From: Azohydromonas lata NBRC 102462
GTDB lineage: Bacteria > Pseudomonadota > Gammaproteobacteria > Burkholderiales > Burkholderiaceae_C
Direction: 5' to 3'
Assembly: GCF_001571085.1 (NCBI RefSeq)
Contig: NZ_BCTC01000039.1
Location: forward strand, 1-54,215
Length of the DNA stretch: 54,215 bases
Position 1 is the first letter of the stretch, and each line of letters starts with the position of its first letter. Below are positions 1-8,341 of this stretch, piece after piece. Below the pieces are notes generated by a model, which was given only the letters and a program-made list of their open reading frames with translations, searched no databases and had not been told where the DNA came from. The position numbers and the translations under genes were made by a program.

Positions 1-130
<130 letters not shown>

Positions 131-138
131 TGCGCTTG

Positions 139-170
139 GGCGGCCGGCGGCGCGGTGGGCGCCGGCCGCC
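139..170. terminator. GC-rich hairpin between convergent genes
   Basis: Two perfect 11-base arms (139-149 and 160-170, ggcggccggcg and its complement) enclose a 10-base loop. The hairpin sits between the hpd stop and the stop of the convergent nuclease gene, the expected place for a bidirectional terminator. Neither side has a T-tract, so it may act as a pause, a 3'-end stabiliser or a Rho-assisted end rather than a textbook intrinsic terminator. Confidence 0.45.
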
Positions 171-175
171 GTTGC

Positions 176-964
176 TCACGGTCCGGGCAGCACCCCCGGC
201 AGGAACTCGATCCCCGTGCGATCCACCAGTTCCTTGTACGTGATGGGCGGCGCCACCTTGGCCTCGTTGCTGTTCTCCACCCAGTAGGCCCAGGCGCGGC
301 GGGTGGAGGCGTCGTAGACCAGCTTGTAGAGGTAGCTGGGCACCCACACGCCGTCGCCGATGGTGCGCGGCTGGCGCTGGCGCGGGAACACCGGGCCGGT
401 GAACACGTACACCGGGCCGGCGGCGCGCATCACGTAGCGGCGCGTGGACTTCTCGATCTCGGCCCAAGTGCGCTGGTTGTTGATGCGCGCCTGCGGCACC
501 ACGTTGGCCAGCGAGAAGGACTGCGCCATGGCCTGCGCCGTGGGCATGTTGGCCGCGGCGGCCATGTGGCCGCGGTCGTAGCCGCTGCCCTTGTAGTCCT
601 CCAGCGTCGCGCGCTCGGCGCTGGGCAGGCGGGCGTCGGGGAAGAAGCGGTTGGTGCGCTCCTCGTCCTTGGCGTCCAGCAACTGCTCGCGGGTGAGCTT
701 TTCCACCGTGTACAGCGGCGTCTTGCTGCGCCCGGAGTAGAGCGTGGCGAAGGCGTCGTAGCACAGCTCGCGCGTGGCGCCGGCCGGCACGGCCACGCGC
801 GGCGGCTGCGCCGTCGGGAAGATGGCCTTGCACTGCTGGAAACCCTGGGCCTGCGCGAGCGTGGACAGCAGCGCCAGGCCCAGGGCCGGCAGCAGCCGCT
901 TCGTGGATCTCAGGGGAAAGGACGACGGGGGGGTACTGCGGGGTACTGCGGGGAACAACAACAT
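176..964 (-). CDS. Secreted DNA/RNA non-specific endonuclease (NucA/EndA family)
   Basis: The 262-residue product carries the signature DRGHMAAAANMPT near residue 135. In this beta-beta-alpha-metal nuclease family the His of DRGH is the general base, and a downstream Asn (NVVPQARINNQ) holds the metal. A hydrophobic stretch, KRLLPALGLALLSTLAQAQ, ending in an AQA-type cleavage site indicates export to periplasm or medium, where it would degrade nucleic acids without sequence preference. The ATG at 964 was chosen. An in-frame GTG at 985 would add seven residues, and neither has a clear ribosome site. It stands alone between hpd and mscS, so no pathway link is implied. Confidence 0.85.
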   Translation of the reverse strand: MLLFPAVPRSTPPSSFPLRSTKRLLPALGLALLSTLAQAQGFQQCKAIFPTAQPPRVAVPAGATRELCYDAFATLYSGRSKTPLYTVEKLTREQLLDAKDEERTNRFFPDARLPSAERATLEDYKGSGYDRGHMAAAANMPTAQAMAQSFSLANVVPQARINNQRTWAEIEKSTRRYVMRAAGPVYVFTGPVFPRQRQPRTIGDGVWVPSYLYKLVYDASTRRAWAYWVENSNEAKVAPPITYKELVDRTGIEFLPGVLPGP

Positions 965-1143
965 CGGGGGCGGCCGGTACGGCACCGCAAGGCGCCGCTG
1001 TGGGCGCCGACTGCAGATGGCGAAGAAGTGAGGACGGCCGCGAGCTTAAGGCCCGCGCCGGCCGCTCCCGGGACGCGTCGCGCGGGTGCGACGCCGCTTC
1101 TTCACGGCCGGCCTTGCGCCGGCACCGCCCCGGCCGCGCTGCT

Positions 1144-2286
1144 TCAGGGCAGCACGCGGCGCGGGCGCTGCGGCGCCTCGTCCGGGCGGGGCTGCGCCGC
1201 CAGCCGCGCTTCCAGCCCCGGCATCTGCAGCGTGCGGGTGGGGAAGGCGAAGTCCACGCCGAGCTGGCGGAACTCGCGCATCAGCGTCAGGTTGACGCGC
1301 TGCTGTATGTCCATGTAGAGGTTGTAGTCGGCCGACAGGACGAAATAGACCACCTCGTAGTCCAGCGAGCTGTCGCCGAAGGCCATGAAGTGGGCCCGGT
1401 CGAACTTGGTCTTGTCCTGCGACTCGATGGCGCGGCGCACGAGGGCCGGCACGGCCTCGGCCTGCTCCGGCGTGGCGCCGAAGCTCAGGCCGAACTTGAA
1501 GACCACGCGGCGCTTTTCCATGCGCTTGTAGTTGTTGATGGTCTGCTTGAGCAGCTCGGTGTTGGAGATGACGATCTGCTCGCCGCTGAGCGCGCGGATG
1601 CGTGTGGTTTTCAGCCCAACCTGCTCCACGCTGCCGGCCACGCCGGCGAGGGTGATGAAGTCGCCCACCTCGAACGGCTTGTCCACGGCGATGGACAGCG
1701 AGGCGAACAGGTCGCCCAGGATGTTCTGCACCGCCAGCGCCACGGCCACGCCGCCCACGCCGAGACTCGCCACCAGCGCCGTGATGTTCACCCCCAGGTT
1801 GGCCAGCATGGCCAGCAGCACCACGGCCCACAGCACCGTGCGCAGTGCCCAGCGCAGGAGCGTGGCGGAGGTGCTGACCTGCGTGGCCATGCCGCCCGCG
1901 CCATGGCGCTCCTCGTAGCGGCGCAGGCCGATGGCGATGGCGCGGTTGCCCCACAGGCCGAACTGCAGCGCCAGCGTGAGGAACCAGAGCTGGCTCACGC
2001 GCGTGCTCCAGCGCGCGGGCAAGTCCAGCATGGAGAGGCCGATGAGCAGCGCCGTCACCAGCAGCAGCGCGCGGCTGGTGCACTGCAGCAGGTCCACGAG
2101 CAAATCGTCGACGCGGTTGGTGGTGCGGTGCGCCACGGCGCTGGCGCGGCGGGTGAGGAAGCGCAGCGCCAGCCGCATGGCGATCCAGCTCGCCAGCGCC
2201 GCGGCCAGCGCCGTGGCCCAGCTCAGCGCCGAGGCGCCCAGGAACGTGGTGGTGGTGAACCCGTCGAAATCTGCCCAACCCGGCAT
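1144..2286 (-). CDS. Small-conductance mechanosensitive channel (MscS family)
   Basis: The 380-residue protein has several N-terminal membrane segments, then the MscS pore helix and beta domain, visible as GVGGVAVALAVQNILGDLF followed by DKPFEVGDFI. These are the conserved TM3 glycine/alanine helix and the start of the cytoplasmic vestibule. Such channels open on hypo-osmotic shock to release solutes. The ATG at 2286 is preceded by AAGGAG (2296-2301), which decides the start over the longer open frame upstream. The gene diverges from nnrS. The C-terminal proline/arginine-rich tail of about 20 residues is not part of the conserved fold. Confidence 0.88.
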   Translation of the reverse strand: MPGWADFDGFTTTTFLGASALSWATALAAALASWIAMRLALRFLTRRASAVAHRTTNRVDDLLVDLLQCTSRALLLVTALLIGLSMLDLPARWSTRVSQLWFLTLALQFGLWGNRAIAIGLRRYEERHGAGGMATQVSTSATLLRWALRTVLWAVVLLAMLANLGVNITALVASLGVGGVAVALAVQNILGDLFASLSIAVDKPFEVGDFITLAGVAGSVEQVGLKTTRIRALSGEQIVISNTELLKQTINNYKRMEKRRVVFKFGLSFGATPEQAEAVPALVRRAIESQDKTKFDRAHFMAFGDSSLDYEVVYFVLSADYNLYMDIQQRVNLTLMREFRQLGVDFAFPTRTLQMPGLEARLAAQPRPDEAPQRPRRVLP

Positions 2287-2536
2287 GCCCAAGTGCTCCT
2301 TGTGTGCGGCCGCGCCCGCGCCGCTGGCGCAGGCGCGGCGGCGGTTTTCCGCGATTGCGGCACTGCAGCAAGGCGCGCACCCGGGGGTGGCGGCGCGTCG
2401 GGAAGGCCGTTGGCGAAGCGGCTTACCCCCTGCGGGCGCCATGGCATGGGACGCGGCGGCCGCCGTCGCCGGCACGCCCGCCTGGGCCTGATGCAGCTCA
2501 AGGCCGCGGCCGCCCTTGGGCGGCAGCCTGCGCGCC

Positions 2537-3799
2537 ATGTCCTGCGTGTCCTCCTTGCCGCCGTCGTCCGCGGCGCGCCGCTCCTGGCATCCGCGCCATT
2601 GGCTTGCTTCGCCCGCCCGCCTGGGGTTCGTGGCCGGCGCCCTCGTGCTCGCCCTGGGCGCGCTGGGGTGGGCCGCCCGGCTGTGGTGGCCCGGCCCGGC
2701 GGGCCGCGTGCCCCTGGGCGCCGCGCATGCGCTGTGGGCGGCCTGGGGCTTCATGCCGCTGTTCGTTGCCGGCTTTCTCTGCACGGCCGGCGCGCGCTGG
2801 GTGCAGGCGCCGCCGGTGAAGGCCGCGGCGCTGCTGCCGGCGGTGGGCGCACAGCTCGCGGGCTGGCTGGTGTTCGGCCTCGCGCTGGCGGACGGCGGCG
2901 CGCAAGCCCCGCTGATGGCCGGCATGGGGCTGGCCTGTGTCGCGGCCGGCTGGAGCGGCGCCGTGCTGCGGCTGTGGCGGCTGCTGCGCGCGGGCGCGGC
3001 CCGCGGCGCGCAAGACCGGCTGCACCTGCGCCTGGCACTGGCGGGCTGCGCGTGGAGCGCGCTGCTGCTGGACGTGGCGGCGGGCGCCGTGGCGGCCGAG
3101 GCCTGGACGCTGGCGCGCGCGCTGGCGCATGTGGCGCTGTGGGGCGCGTTCGGCGTGGTCTACGCCGCGGCGCTGCACCGGCTGGTGCCGTTCATGGGCG
3201 ACGCCGCGCCGCAACTGGATGCGCGCTGGCCCGCCTGGCTGCTGTGGTCGCTGGCGGGCGTGATGGCGCTGCAGGGCGTGCTGCGGGCGGTGGCGCTGCT
3301 GCTTGGGCCGCTGCCGGGCGTGCTGGACGCCACGGCCTCGCTGGCGCCTGGCGGGGCCGGCGTGCTGCTGCTGGGGTTGTGGACGCGCTGGCGCCGCCTG
3401 CCGGCGGTGCGCCAGCGCTTGCCGGCCATGCTGCTGCGCGGGGTGTTCTGGCTGGCGGTGGCGCTGCTGCTGTCGGCCCTGGGCGCGGCGGACGCGGCGC
3501 TGCACGCCTACACGCTGGGCTTCCTGGGCACGCTGCTGTTGGCCATGGCTTCACGCGTGGCCTGCGCGCAGATTGGGCGCGCGGTGGTGGTCGACGGGGT
3601 GCTGTGGGCGCTGTTCCACCTGCTGCAGGCCGCCGTGCTGGCGCGCGTGGCCTGGGGGCTGTGGCCCGCGGGGGCGACCTGGCTGCTGCCGGTGGCCGCG
3701 GGGGCCTGGGCCCTCGTGAGCCTGGTCTGGCTGCTGCGGTATGGGTGGTGGCTGGGGAGGGCGGCGCGTGAAACAGGCCGCCCAGGCGCCGGGTTGTAG
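2537..3799 (+). CDS. nnrS: NnrS family haem/copper membrane protein
   Basis: This is a roughly 420-residue protein of about twelve hydrophobic segments, with histidines and tryptophans typical of NnrS (WGFMPLFVAGFLCTAG, LHRLVPFMGDAAPQLD, LHAYTLGFLGTLLLAMASR). NnrS proteins sit in the inner membrane, accompany denitrification genes and help cells cope with nitric oxide; the chemistry is unsettled. The context fits, since a full nos cluster follows. The ATG at 2537 is used; an in-frame TTG at 2516 is possible. The TAG stop (3797-3799) lies inside the left arm of a palindromic repeat, so the last few residues are written by the repeat. Confidence 0.8.
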   Translation: MSCVSSLPPSSAARRSWHPRHWLASPARLGFVAGALVLALGALGWAARLWWPGPAGRVPLGAAHALWAAWGFMPLFVAGFLCTAGARWVQAPPVKAAALLPAVGAQLAGWLVFGLALADGGAQAPLMAGMGLACVAAGWSGAVLRLWRLLRAGAARGAQDRLHLRLALAGCAWSALLLDVAAGAVAAEAWTLARALAHVALWGAFGVVYAAALHRLVPFMGDAAPQLDARWPAWLLWSLAGVMALQGVLRAVALLLGPLPGVLDATASLAPGGAGVLLLGLWTRWRRLPAVRQRLPAMLLRGVFWLAVALLLSALGAADAALHAYTLGFLGTLLLAMASRVACAQIGRAVVVDGVLWALFHLLQAAVLARVAWGLWPAGATWLLPVAAGAWALVSLVWLLRYGWWLGRAARETGRPGAGL

Positions 3800-3901
3800 G
3801 AGGCCCGCTGGCGGGCCGAACCGGCCTCTGAACCAGATGGGCTGCCGAGAGAGGCCCACGGCGCGGCGAGGCCGTTCGGCCCGCCAGCGGGCCTCCTACA
3901 A
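3794..3901. repeat. Palindromic element A: 27-bp perfect inverted repeat
   Basis: Arms 3794-3820 and 3875-3901 are exact reverse complements over 27 bases and are separated by 54 bases. Each arm begins at its outer end with TTGTAGGAGGCCCGC and also holds a short self-complementary core (gcccgc/gcgggc). This resembles the REP/BIME-like extragenic palindromes of Proteobacteria, some of which start with TGTAGGAG. It lies between the convergent nnrS and nosL genes and could act as a 3'-end structure for both transcripts. Confidence 0.75.
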
Positions 3902-4009
3902 GGCCGGCGCATGGGGGTGGCTGCAAAGGGCCGTGATTGAAAGGCCGGTGCGCGAGGCCTGAGCGGACGCGTGAAAGCAGCCGTCAGCCGCTCAAGCTCC
4001 GCCTACTAC

Positions 4010-4167
4010 TTCGTCATCCCCGCGAAGGCGGGGACCCAGGCGGTCCCACGCTTCAACGCAAGCAGAGAAGCAGGAAGCGCGGAGCCGAAAACGGTGCCAT
4101 GCGCAACCACGTCGCTTGCGATCAGCTTGGGGACCGCCTGGGTTCCCGCCTTCGCGGGAATGACGAA
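4010..4167. repeat. Palindromic element B: 38-bp inverted repeat around 82 bp
   Basis: Arms 4010-4047 and 4130-4167 match as inverted repeats at 36 of 38 positions. The two differences fall in the small hairpin inside each arm: the left arm has ccccgc/gcgggg and the right arm tcccgc/gcggga. Each arm therefore keeps its own base pairing. The outer sequence TTCGTCATCCCCGCGAAGG belongs to a very widespread type of bacterial extragenic repeat. No protein is encoded between the arms, so it looks like a short non-autonomous or REP-type element. Confidence 0.75.
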
Positions 4168-4307
4168 ATGGGGTGCGACGCCCCTTTGCTGCCGGGATGC
4201 CAAGCCCTTTCCAACTTTCCCCGGACAGCCGTGCGCCTTCACGAGCATGACGAAGCAGAGCGCACGGCGGGCGTTAGACGGTCTAACACCGTGTTTGCGG
4301 GGGGCAA

Positions 4308-4832
4308 CTACATCTGCCGGTCGTGCTTCGCACCGCCGCACAGGTCCGCCATGTCGGGCGTCACTTCGGCGAACGCGTGCACCTTGCCGCCGAACTCGGC
4401 GGCGAATTTCCCCGCGTCGGCCTGGGCCGCGAAGCTGGCGAAGGTCGGCCCCATGGAGCCGTGGCGCTTGCTGCCGATCACGTAAAAGCCCTTGCGCGCG
4501 TCGAACCAGTGGCCGCGCGGCTCCTGCCAGTCGGCGCGGGCCATGTCCTGCGTGAACACGGCGCGCACCGCGCGCACCTGTTCCGGGCGCAACAGCGCGG
4601 AGAACATTTCGACGGTGTCGCAGAAGAAGACGGGCGCCGCGGCGTCGGCGTAGAACACCTGCGCCTTGGGGCCGGGGTAGTCGGACAGCAGCATGCCGTC
4701 GAAGTCGCAGGTGGTGCCGGGCACGATGTCCTGCGCCACCAGCGCGGGGGCGGAGTCGGCGCGGCTGCAGCCCATCAGGACCAGGGGCAGGCCGCAGGCG
4801 GCCAGGAGCAGGCTTCGGCGGGGGTACTTCAC
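4308..4832 (-). CDS. nosL: NosL copper chaperone lipoprotein for N2O reductase
   Basis: The 174-residue product begins with a lipoprotein signal peptide ending in the lipobox LMGC, so it should be anchored facing the periplasm. CDFDGMLLSDYPGPKAQ is the NosL copper-binding region (Cys and Met ligands) followed by the family's conserved PGPK segment. NosL delivers Cu(I) to apo-NosZ, working with the NosDFY transporter. The start is GTG at 4832, which overlaps the nosY stop by four bases (GTGA) and shows translational coupling. It is the last gene of the nos operon. The second Cys seen in some NosL proteins (CxxCGM) is Asp here. Confidence 0.9.
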   Translation of the reverse strand: MKYPRRSLLLAACGLPLVLMGCSRADSAPALVAQDIVPGTTCDFDGMLLSDYPGPKAQVFYADAAAPVFFCDTVEMFSALLRPEQVRAVRAVFTQDMARADWQEPRGHWFDARKGFYVIGSKRHGSMGPTFASFAAQADAGKFAAEFGGKVHAFAEVTPDMADLCGGAKHDRQM

Positions 4833-5644
4833 GGACGGAATCTCCAGGTAGCGATGGACAGTGGCGCGGCGATCCAGCCCAGCATCACCAGCGCCATCAG
4901 CCAGGGCTTGGCCAGCGCGGGCGGGACGATGCTGGAGAGGCCGTAGAGCGTGCGCACGTCGTCCAGTGAAAACACGTTGAGGATGCGGAACACGTCCGCC
5001 GGGTTGAGCAGCAGCGCCCAGGCGAACCAGTCGCCGCCGGCCTGCCCGCCGGTGAGCACCAGCAGGCCCAGCAGCACCAGGTCGAACACCAGGACGAAGA
5101 AGAACCACAGCGCGATGGCCAGGCCCGACGCGCGGGTGCGGTCGGCGGCGACCACGGAGAGCATCACGGCCAGGCTCAGGAAGGCCAGGCCCAGCAGCAC
5201 CGAGCTGCCCATGAAGCCCAGGTACGGCCCAAGCGCCGCGCGCCCGGCCTGCGCGCCCAGCAGCAGCGCCGCCGCGCCGAAGCCGGCGATGGTGGACAGG
5301 CTCAGCGCCGCGGCCAGCCCCAGGTACTTGCCCAGCAGCAGCTCCAGCCGCGTGATGGGCAGCGCCAGCAGCAGGTCCAGCGAGCCGCGCTCGCGCTCGC
5401 CCACGATGGCGTCGAAGCCCAGCAGCAGGGCGATCAGCGGGATCAGGTAGATCACCAGGCTCACCAGGCTGGCGATGGTGAACTCGATGTTGCGCAGGCC
5501 GACGGCGCCTTGCTGCGCGCCGCCGAAGTAGGCGATGACCAGCGCGAAGGCCGTGAACACCAGCGCGATGGCCAGCACCCAGCGGTTGCGCAGCCGGTCG
5601 CGCAGCTCCTTGTGCGCGATGGTCAGGACTTGTGCGAATTCCAT
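4829..5644 (-). CDS. nosY: NosY, membrane permease of the NosDFY copper-site maturation transporter
   Basis: The 271-residue protein has about six transmembrane helices and the ABC-2 permease loop DAIVGERERGSLDLLLALP after the second membrane region, the coupling segment that contacts the ATPase. NosY pairs with NosF and periplasmic NosD to supply sulfur or assist assembly of the CuZ site of NosZ. It starts 16 bases after the nosF stop and overlaps nosL by four bases. Confidence 0.93.
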   Translation of the reverse strand: MEFAQVLTIAHKELRDRLRNRWVLAIALVFTAFALVIAYFGGAQQGAVGLRNIEFTIASLVSLVIYLIPLIALLLGFDAIVGERERGSLDLLLALPITRLELLLGKYLGLAAALSLSTIAGFGAAALLLGAQAGRAALGPYLGFMGSSVLLGLAFLSLAVMLSVVAADRTRASGLAIALWFFFVLVFDLVLLGLLVLTGGQAGGDWFAWALLLNPADVFRILNVFSLDDVRTLYGLSSIVPPALAKPWLMALVMLGWIAAPLSIATWRFRP

Positions 5645-5660
5645 GGCGGCGCTCCTCGCT

Positions 5661-6659
5661 TCAGTGCGCCAGGCCGAAGAACACGTCTTCCAGCGAGGGC
5701 TCGTGCAACTGCAGGTCCAGCACCGCGCCGCGCAGGCCGGCCAGCGCCGCCAGCACGGCCATCTTGGCCTCGCGCGCGCAGCGGGCCGTGGCTTGCAAGC
5801 CCTGCCAGGACAGGCCCTCCAGCGGCAGCGCGCACAGCGCCTGGCGCACCGCCTCGCGGCCGGACTCGGCCACGCGCAGCTCCAGCCGCAGCGGCAGCGC
5901 CAGGCCCTCGCGCAGGCTTTGCACGCTGCCCTGCGCCGTGATGCGGCCGCTGGTGAGGATGGCCAGGCGGTCCACCCGGTCCTGCAGCTCGGCCAGGATG
6001 TGGGAGGTGATGACCAGGGTCACGCCCTCGTCGCTGAGCTCGCGCAGCGTGGCGTGGAAGGCGCGTATGGCCTCCGGGTCCAGCCCCGTGGTGGGCTCGT
6101 CCAGGAACAGCACCTGCGGCTTGCCCAAGAGCGCCTGCGCGAAGCCCAGGCGCTGGCGCATGCCCTTGCTGTAGCCGCGCACCGCGCGCTGCCCGGCGTG
6201 TCCCAGGCCCACGCGGGCCAGCGCGGCGCTGCACTCGCTCTGGGCCACGCCCTTGAGGCGGGCCATGAAGCGCAGCGTCTCCAGGCCGCTGAGGTTGTCG
6301 TAGAGCACCACGTTTTCCGGCAGGTAGCCGATGCCGCGGCGCACGGCGCGAAAGCCGCGCCCGCTCACCGGTGCGCCCTGCACCAGGATCTCGCCGGCCG
6401 TGGGCGCGAGCAGGCCCAGCATCATCTTGAAGAGGGTGCTCTTGCCCGCGCCGTTGTGGCCTATGAGGCCCAGCACCTCGCCGCGGCGCACGTCCAGATC
6501 GACGCCGTCCACGGCGCGCACGGCGCCGTACTGCTTGACCACGCCGCGCAGGGTGATGGCGCTGTCGCCGGCCAGCGACGGGCGTGATGCCGCAACCGGC
6601 GCCGCGCCGGCCAAGCCGGCCTCAGGGTTCGAGAGGGGACTGCTTGCCATTCCATTCAT
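5661..6659 (-). CDS. nosF: NosF, ATPase of the NosDFY transporter
   Basis: The 332-residue ABC ATPase has Walker A GHNGAGKST, a Q-loop region, the signature GYSKGMRQRL and Walker B VLFLDEPTTGLDP. About 30 residues of Ala/Pro-rich sequence precede the nucleotide-binding domain, longer than typical. An alternative ATG lies at 6650. The gene overlaps the end of nosD by 38 bases and is followed 16 bases later by nosY. It energises NosDFY, needed for CuZ assembly in nitrous oxide reductase. Confidence 0.92.
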   Translation of the reverse strand: MNGMASSPLSNPEAGLAGAAPVAASRPSLAGDSAITLRGVVKQYGAVRAVDGVDLDVRRGEVLGLIGHNGAGKSTLFKMMLGLLAPTAGEILVQGAPVSGRGFRAVRRGIGYLPENVVLYDNLSGLETLRFMARLKGVAQSECSAALARVGLGHAGQRAVRGYSKGMRQRLGFAQALLGKPQVLFLDEPTTGLDPEAIRAFHATLRELSDEGVTLVITSHILAELQDRVDRLAILTSGRITAQGSVQSLREGLALPLRLELRVAESGREAVRQALCALPLEGLSWQGLQATARCAREAKMAVLAALAGLRGAVLDLQLHEPSLEDVFFGLAH

Positions 6660-7902
6660 TCCAGTTCGGGTGCGCGGGGTGCATGCGGGGCTTGGGGTCC
6701 ACCACGCCGGGCACGCGCAGCAGCGGGAACTGCTGGCCCACCAGGCGCAGCGCCTGCACCGCGGGGCTGGCCAGCAGCAGCCGCGCCGCGGGGTGGCGCC
6801 ACACCAGGCGGTCCACCAGATCGTTGGCCTCGTAGCGCACGTCGCCCAGGCCGTCGCCGTCGCGGTCCCAGCCCAGGTAGTTGCTCCAGTGGTTGCCGCT
6901 TTGCGCGCCCCAGGTCTCGTCCTTGGCGCCGACGTAGCGCACCTGCTCGCGGTTGCCCACGAAATCGTTGCCCTCGACGCGGTTGCGGGTGGAACCGGCC
7001 GAGAGGTGCACGCCCACCTGGTTGTCCACCACGAGGTTGCCCTTGAGCTGGGCGTACTCCACGTCGTAGATGAAGAAGCCGCGGGCGTTGCCGGCCACGA
7101 CGTTGTTCTCGATCACCGAGTCCTGCAGCGTGCGCAGCATGATCCCGTGGTCGGTGTTGCCCCAGGCGCGGTTGTTGCGCACGACCTGGTCGCGCACCTC
7201 CATGAGCGCCAGGCCGCCGCGGTTGCGGTAGCTGTCGTTGTCCTCCCACAGGTTGTGGTAGGAGTTCATGTAGTGCGTGCCGTAGCGGCTGTGGTGCAGC
7301 CGGTTGGCGCGGAAGACGGCGTGGTGCGAGACGTCCACGTACAGCGCGTCGCGCACGAAGCTGATGTGGTTGCCCACGATCTGCGCGCCGGTGGTGTTGT
7401 AGAGCTGCACGCCGTTGCCGCGCTGCGAGGAGGCGTAGTCGCGCTTGCCGACGATGAGGTTGTGCTCCACGCGCACGCCGTCGGCCTTCTCGATCCACAG
7501 GCCGAAGAGGTTGTAGACGAGGTCGCAGCGCCGCACGGCCGCGCGGTGCGAGCCCGGCGCGACGTAGATGCCCGCGTTCTGCTTCAGCAGGCTGTCCCCG
7601 GAGTCGCGGACGATCAAGCCTTCGAGGGTGACGTCCGGGGCGGCGATGCGGATGGTGTCGCCCTGCTGGCCGCCGCTGACCGTGGGGCGCTGCAGGCCGC
7701 GCAACGTCAGCGGCTTGCTGATCAACAGCTGGCCGGCGTAGAAGCCGCGCTCGATCTCGACGACGTCGCCGGCGGCGGCGCGGTCCAGCACGGGCTGTAT
7801 GGATTGGCCGGGATGCACGGTCCAGGTGGCGGCGTGCAGGGCCAGCGGCAGCAGCAGCGCCGGCAGGGCCAGCAGGGCGCGCAGGCGGCGCATCGCGTTC
7901 AT
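6622..7902 (-). CDS. nosD: NosD, periplasmic beta-helix protein for CuZ maturation
   Basis: The 426-residue product has a signal peptide (RRLRALLALPALLLPLALHA) followed by right-handed parallel beta-helix repeats with regularly spaced NN/NxV turns (for example VRNNRAWGNTDHGIMLRT and VIENNVVAGNARGFFIYD), as in the NosD/CASH family. It docks on NosFY and interacts with NosL and apo-NosZ. The ATG at 7902 overlaps the preceding gene's stop as ATGA. The C-terminus contains the usual hydrophobic/proline segment before the overlap with nosF. Confidence 0.93.
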   Translation of the reverse strand: MNAMRRLRALLALPALLLPLALHAATWTVHPGQSIQPVLDRAAAGDVVEIERGFYAGQLLISKPLTLRGLQRPTVSGGQQGDTIRIAAPDVTLEGLIVRDSGDSLLKQNAGIYVAPGSHRAAVRRCDLVYNLFGLWIEKADGVRVEHNLIVGKRDYASSQRGNGVQLYNTTGAQIVGNHISFVRDALYVDVSHHAVFRANRLHHSRYGTHYMNSYHNLWEDNDSYRNRGGLALMEVRDQVVRNNRAWGNTDHGIMLRTLQDSVIENNVVAGNARGFFIYDVEYAQLKGNLVVDNQVGVHLSAGSTRNRVEGNDFVGNREQVRYVGAKDETWGAQSGNHWSNYLGWDRDGDGLGDVRYEANDLVDRLVWRHPAARLLLASPAVQALRLVGQQFPLLRVPGVVDPKPRMHPAHPNWNEWNGKQSPLEP

Positions 7903-8336
7903 GCCGGCGTCACCAGCACGCCCGCGGCCTTGAGCGCCAGGAACAGCGCCGCGCCCATGAGCAGGTTCTTGAAGCCGACGTAGCAGAGCATGTCCATCAC
8001 GTTGGCGCGGCGAAAGCGCCGGCCCCACCACGGGCCGTCCTTGACGTAGCGCTTGGCGTTGAGGCGGATGAGCACCTCGTACACGCTCCAGCCGAACCAC
8101 CAGGCGATGAGCGCGCCCGCGCGCAGCTCGCCCAGGGCGCCCAGCACCCAGGCCAGGCTGGCCGCCAGGGCCAGCGCGATGCCGGCCGCGCGCAGCGCCA
8201 GGTTGGGCGCGGCCACGCCGCGGCGCCAGGGCCACAGGTGGTCCCAGGCTTCGGCGGCCCAGCGGGCGCCCAAGCCGGTGCCCGTGGCGAGGAAGGGCGG
8301 CTCCACCGGGTCGGTGGGCATGCGGGGATCGACCAT
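7899..8336 (-). CDS. Small membrane protein between nosR and nosD, function unknown
   Basis: The 145-residue product lies five bases after the nosR stop and overlaps nosD by four bases, so it is clearly in the operon. The first 45 residues are soluble and rich in Pro and Trp. Two or three hydrophobic segments follow (around 45-70, 72-90 and 115-140), with RLNAKRYVKDGPWWGRRFRR between the last two as a basic cytoplasmic loop. There are no metal-binding Cys clusters. Similar small integral-membrane proteins occur at this position in betaproteobacterial nos clusters, but I cannot assign a biochemical role. A part in NosR electron transfer or assembly is only inference from position. Confidence 0.75.
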   Translation of the reverse strand: MVDPRMPTDPVEPPFLATGTGLGARWAAEAWDHLWPWRRGVAAPNLALRAAGIALALAASLAWVLGALGELRAGALIAWWFGWSVYEVLIRLNAKRYVKDGPWWGRRFRRANVMDMLCYVGFKNLLMGAALFLALKAAGVLVTPA

Positions 8337-8341
8337 GGCGT

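Noticed and set aside
2488-2501. CTGAT-GCAG-CTCAA, FNR-like box before nnrS
   Set aside because: It has two mismatches to the consensus, lies within GC-rich sequence and has no -10 at a suitable distance, so it was not listed as a site.
1000-3771. Open frame of about 920 codons on the plus strand across mscS and nnrS
   Set aside because: It runs antisense through a clear MscS gene and out of frame through nnrS. Its Arg/Ala/Gly-rich low-complexity translation has no recognisable domain.
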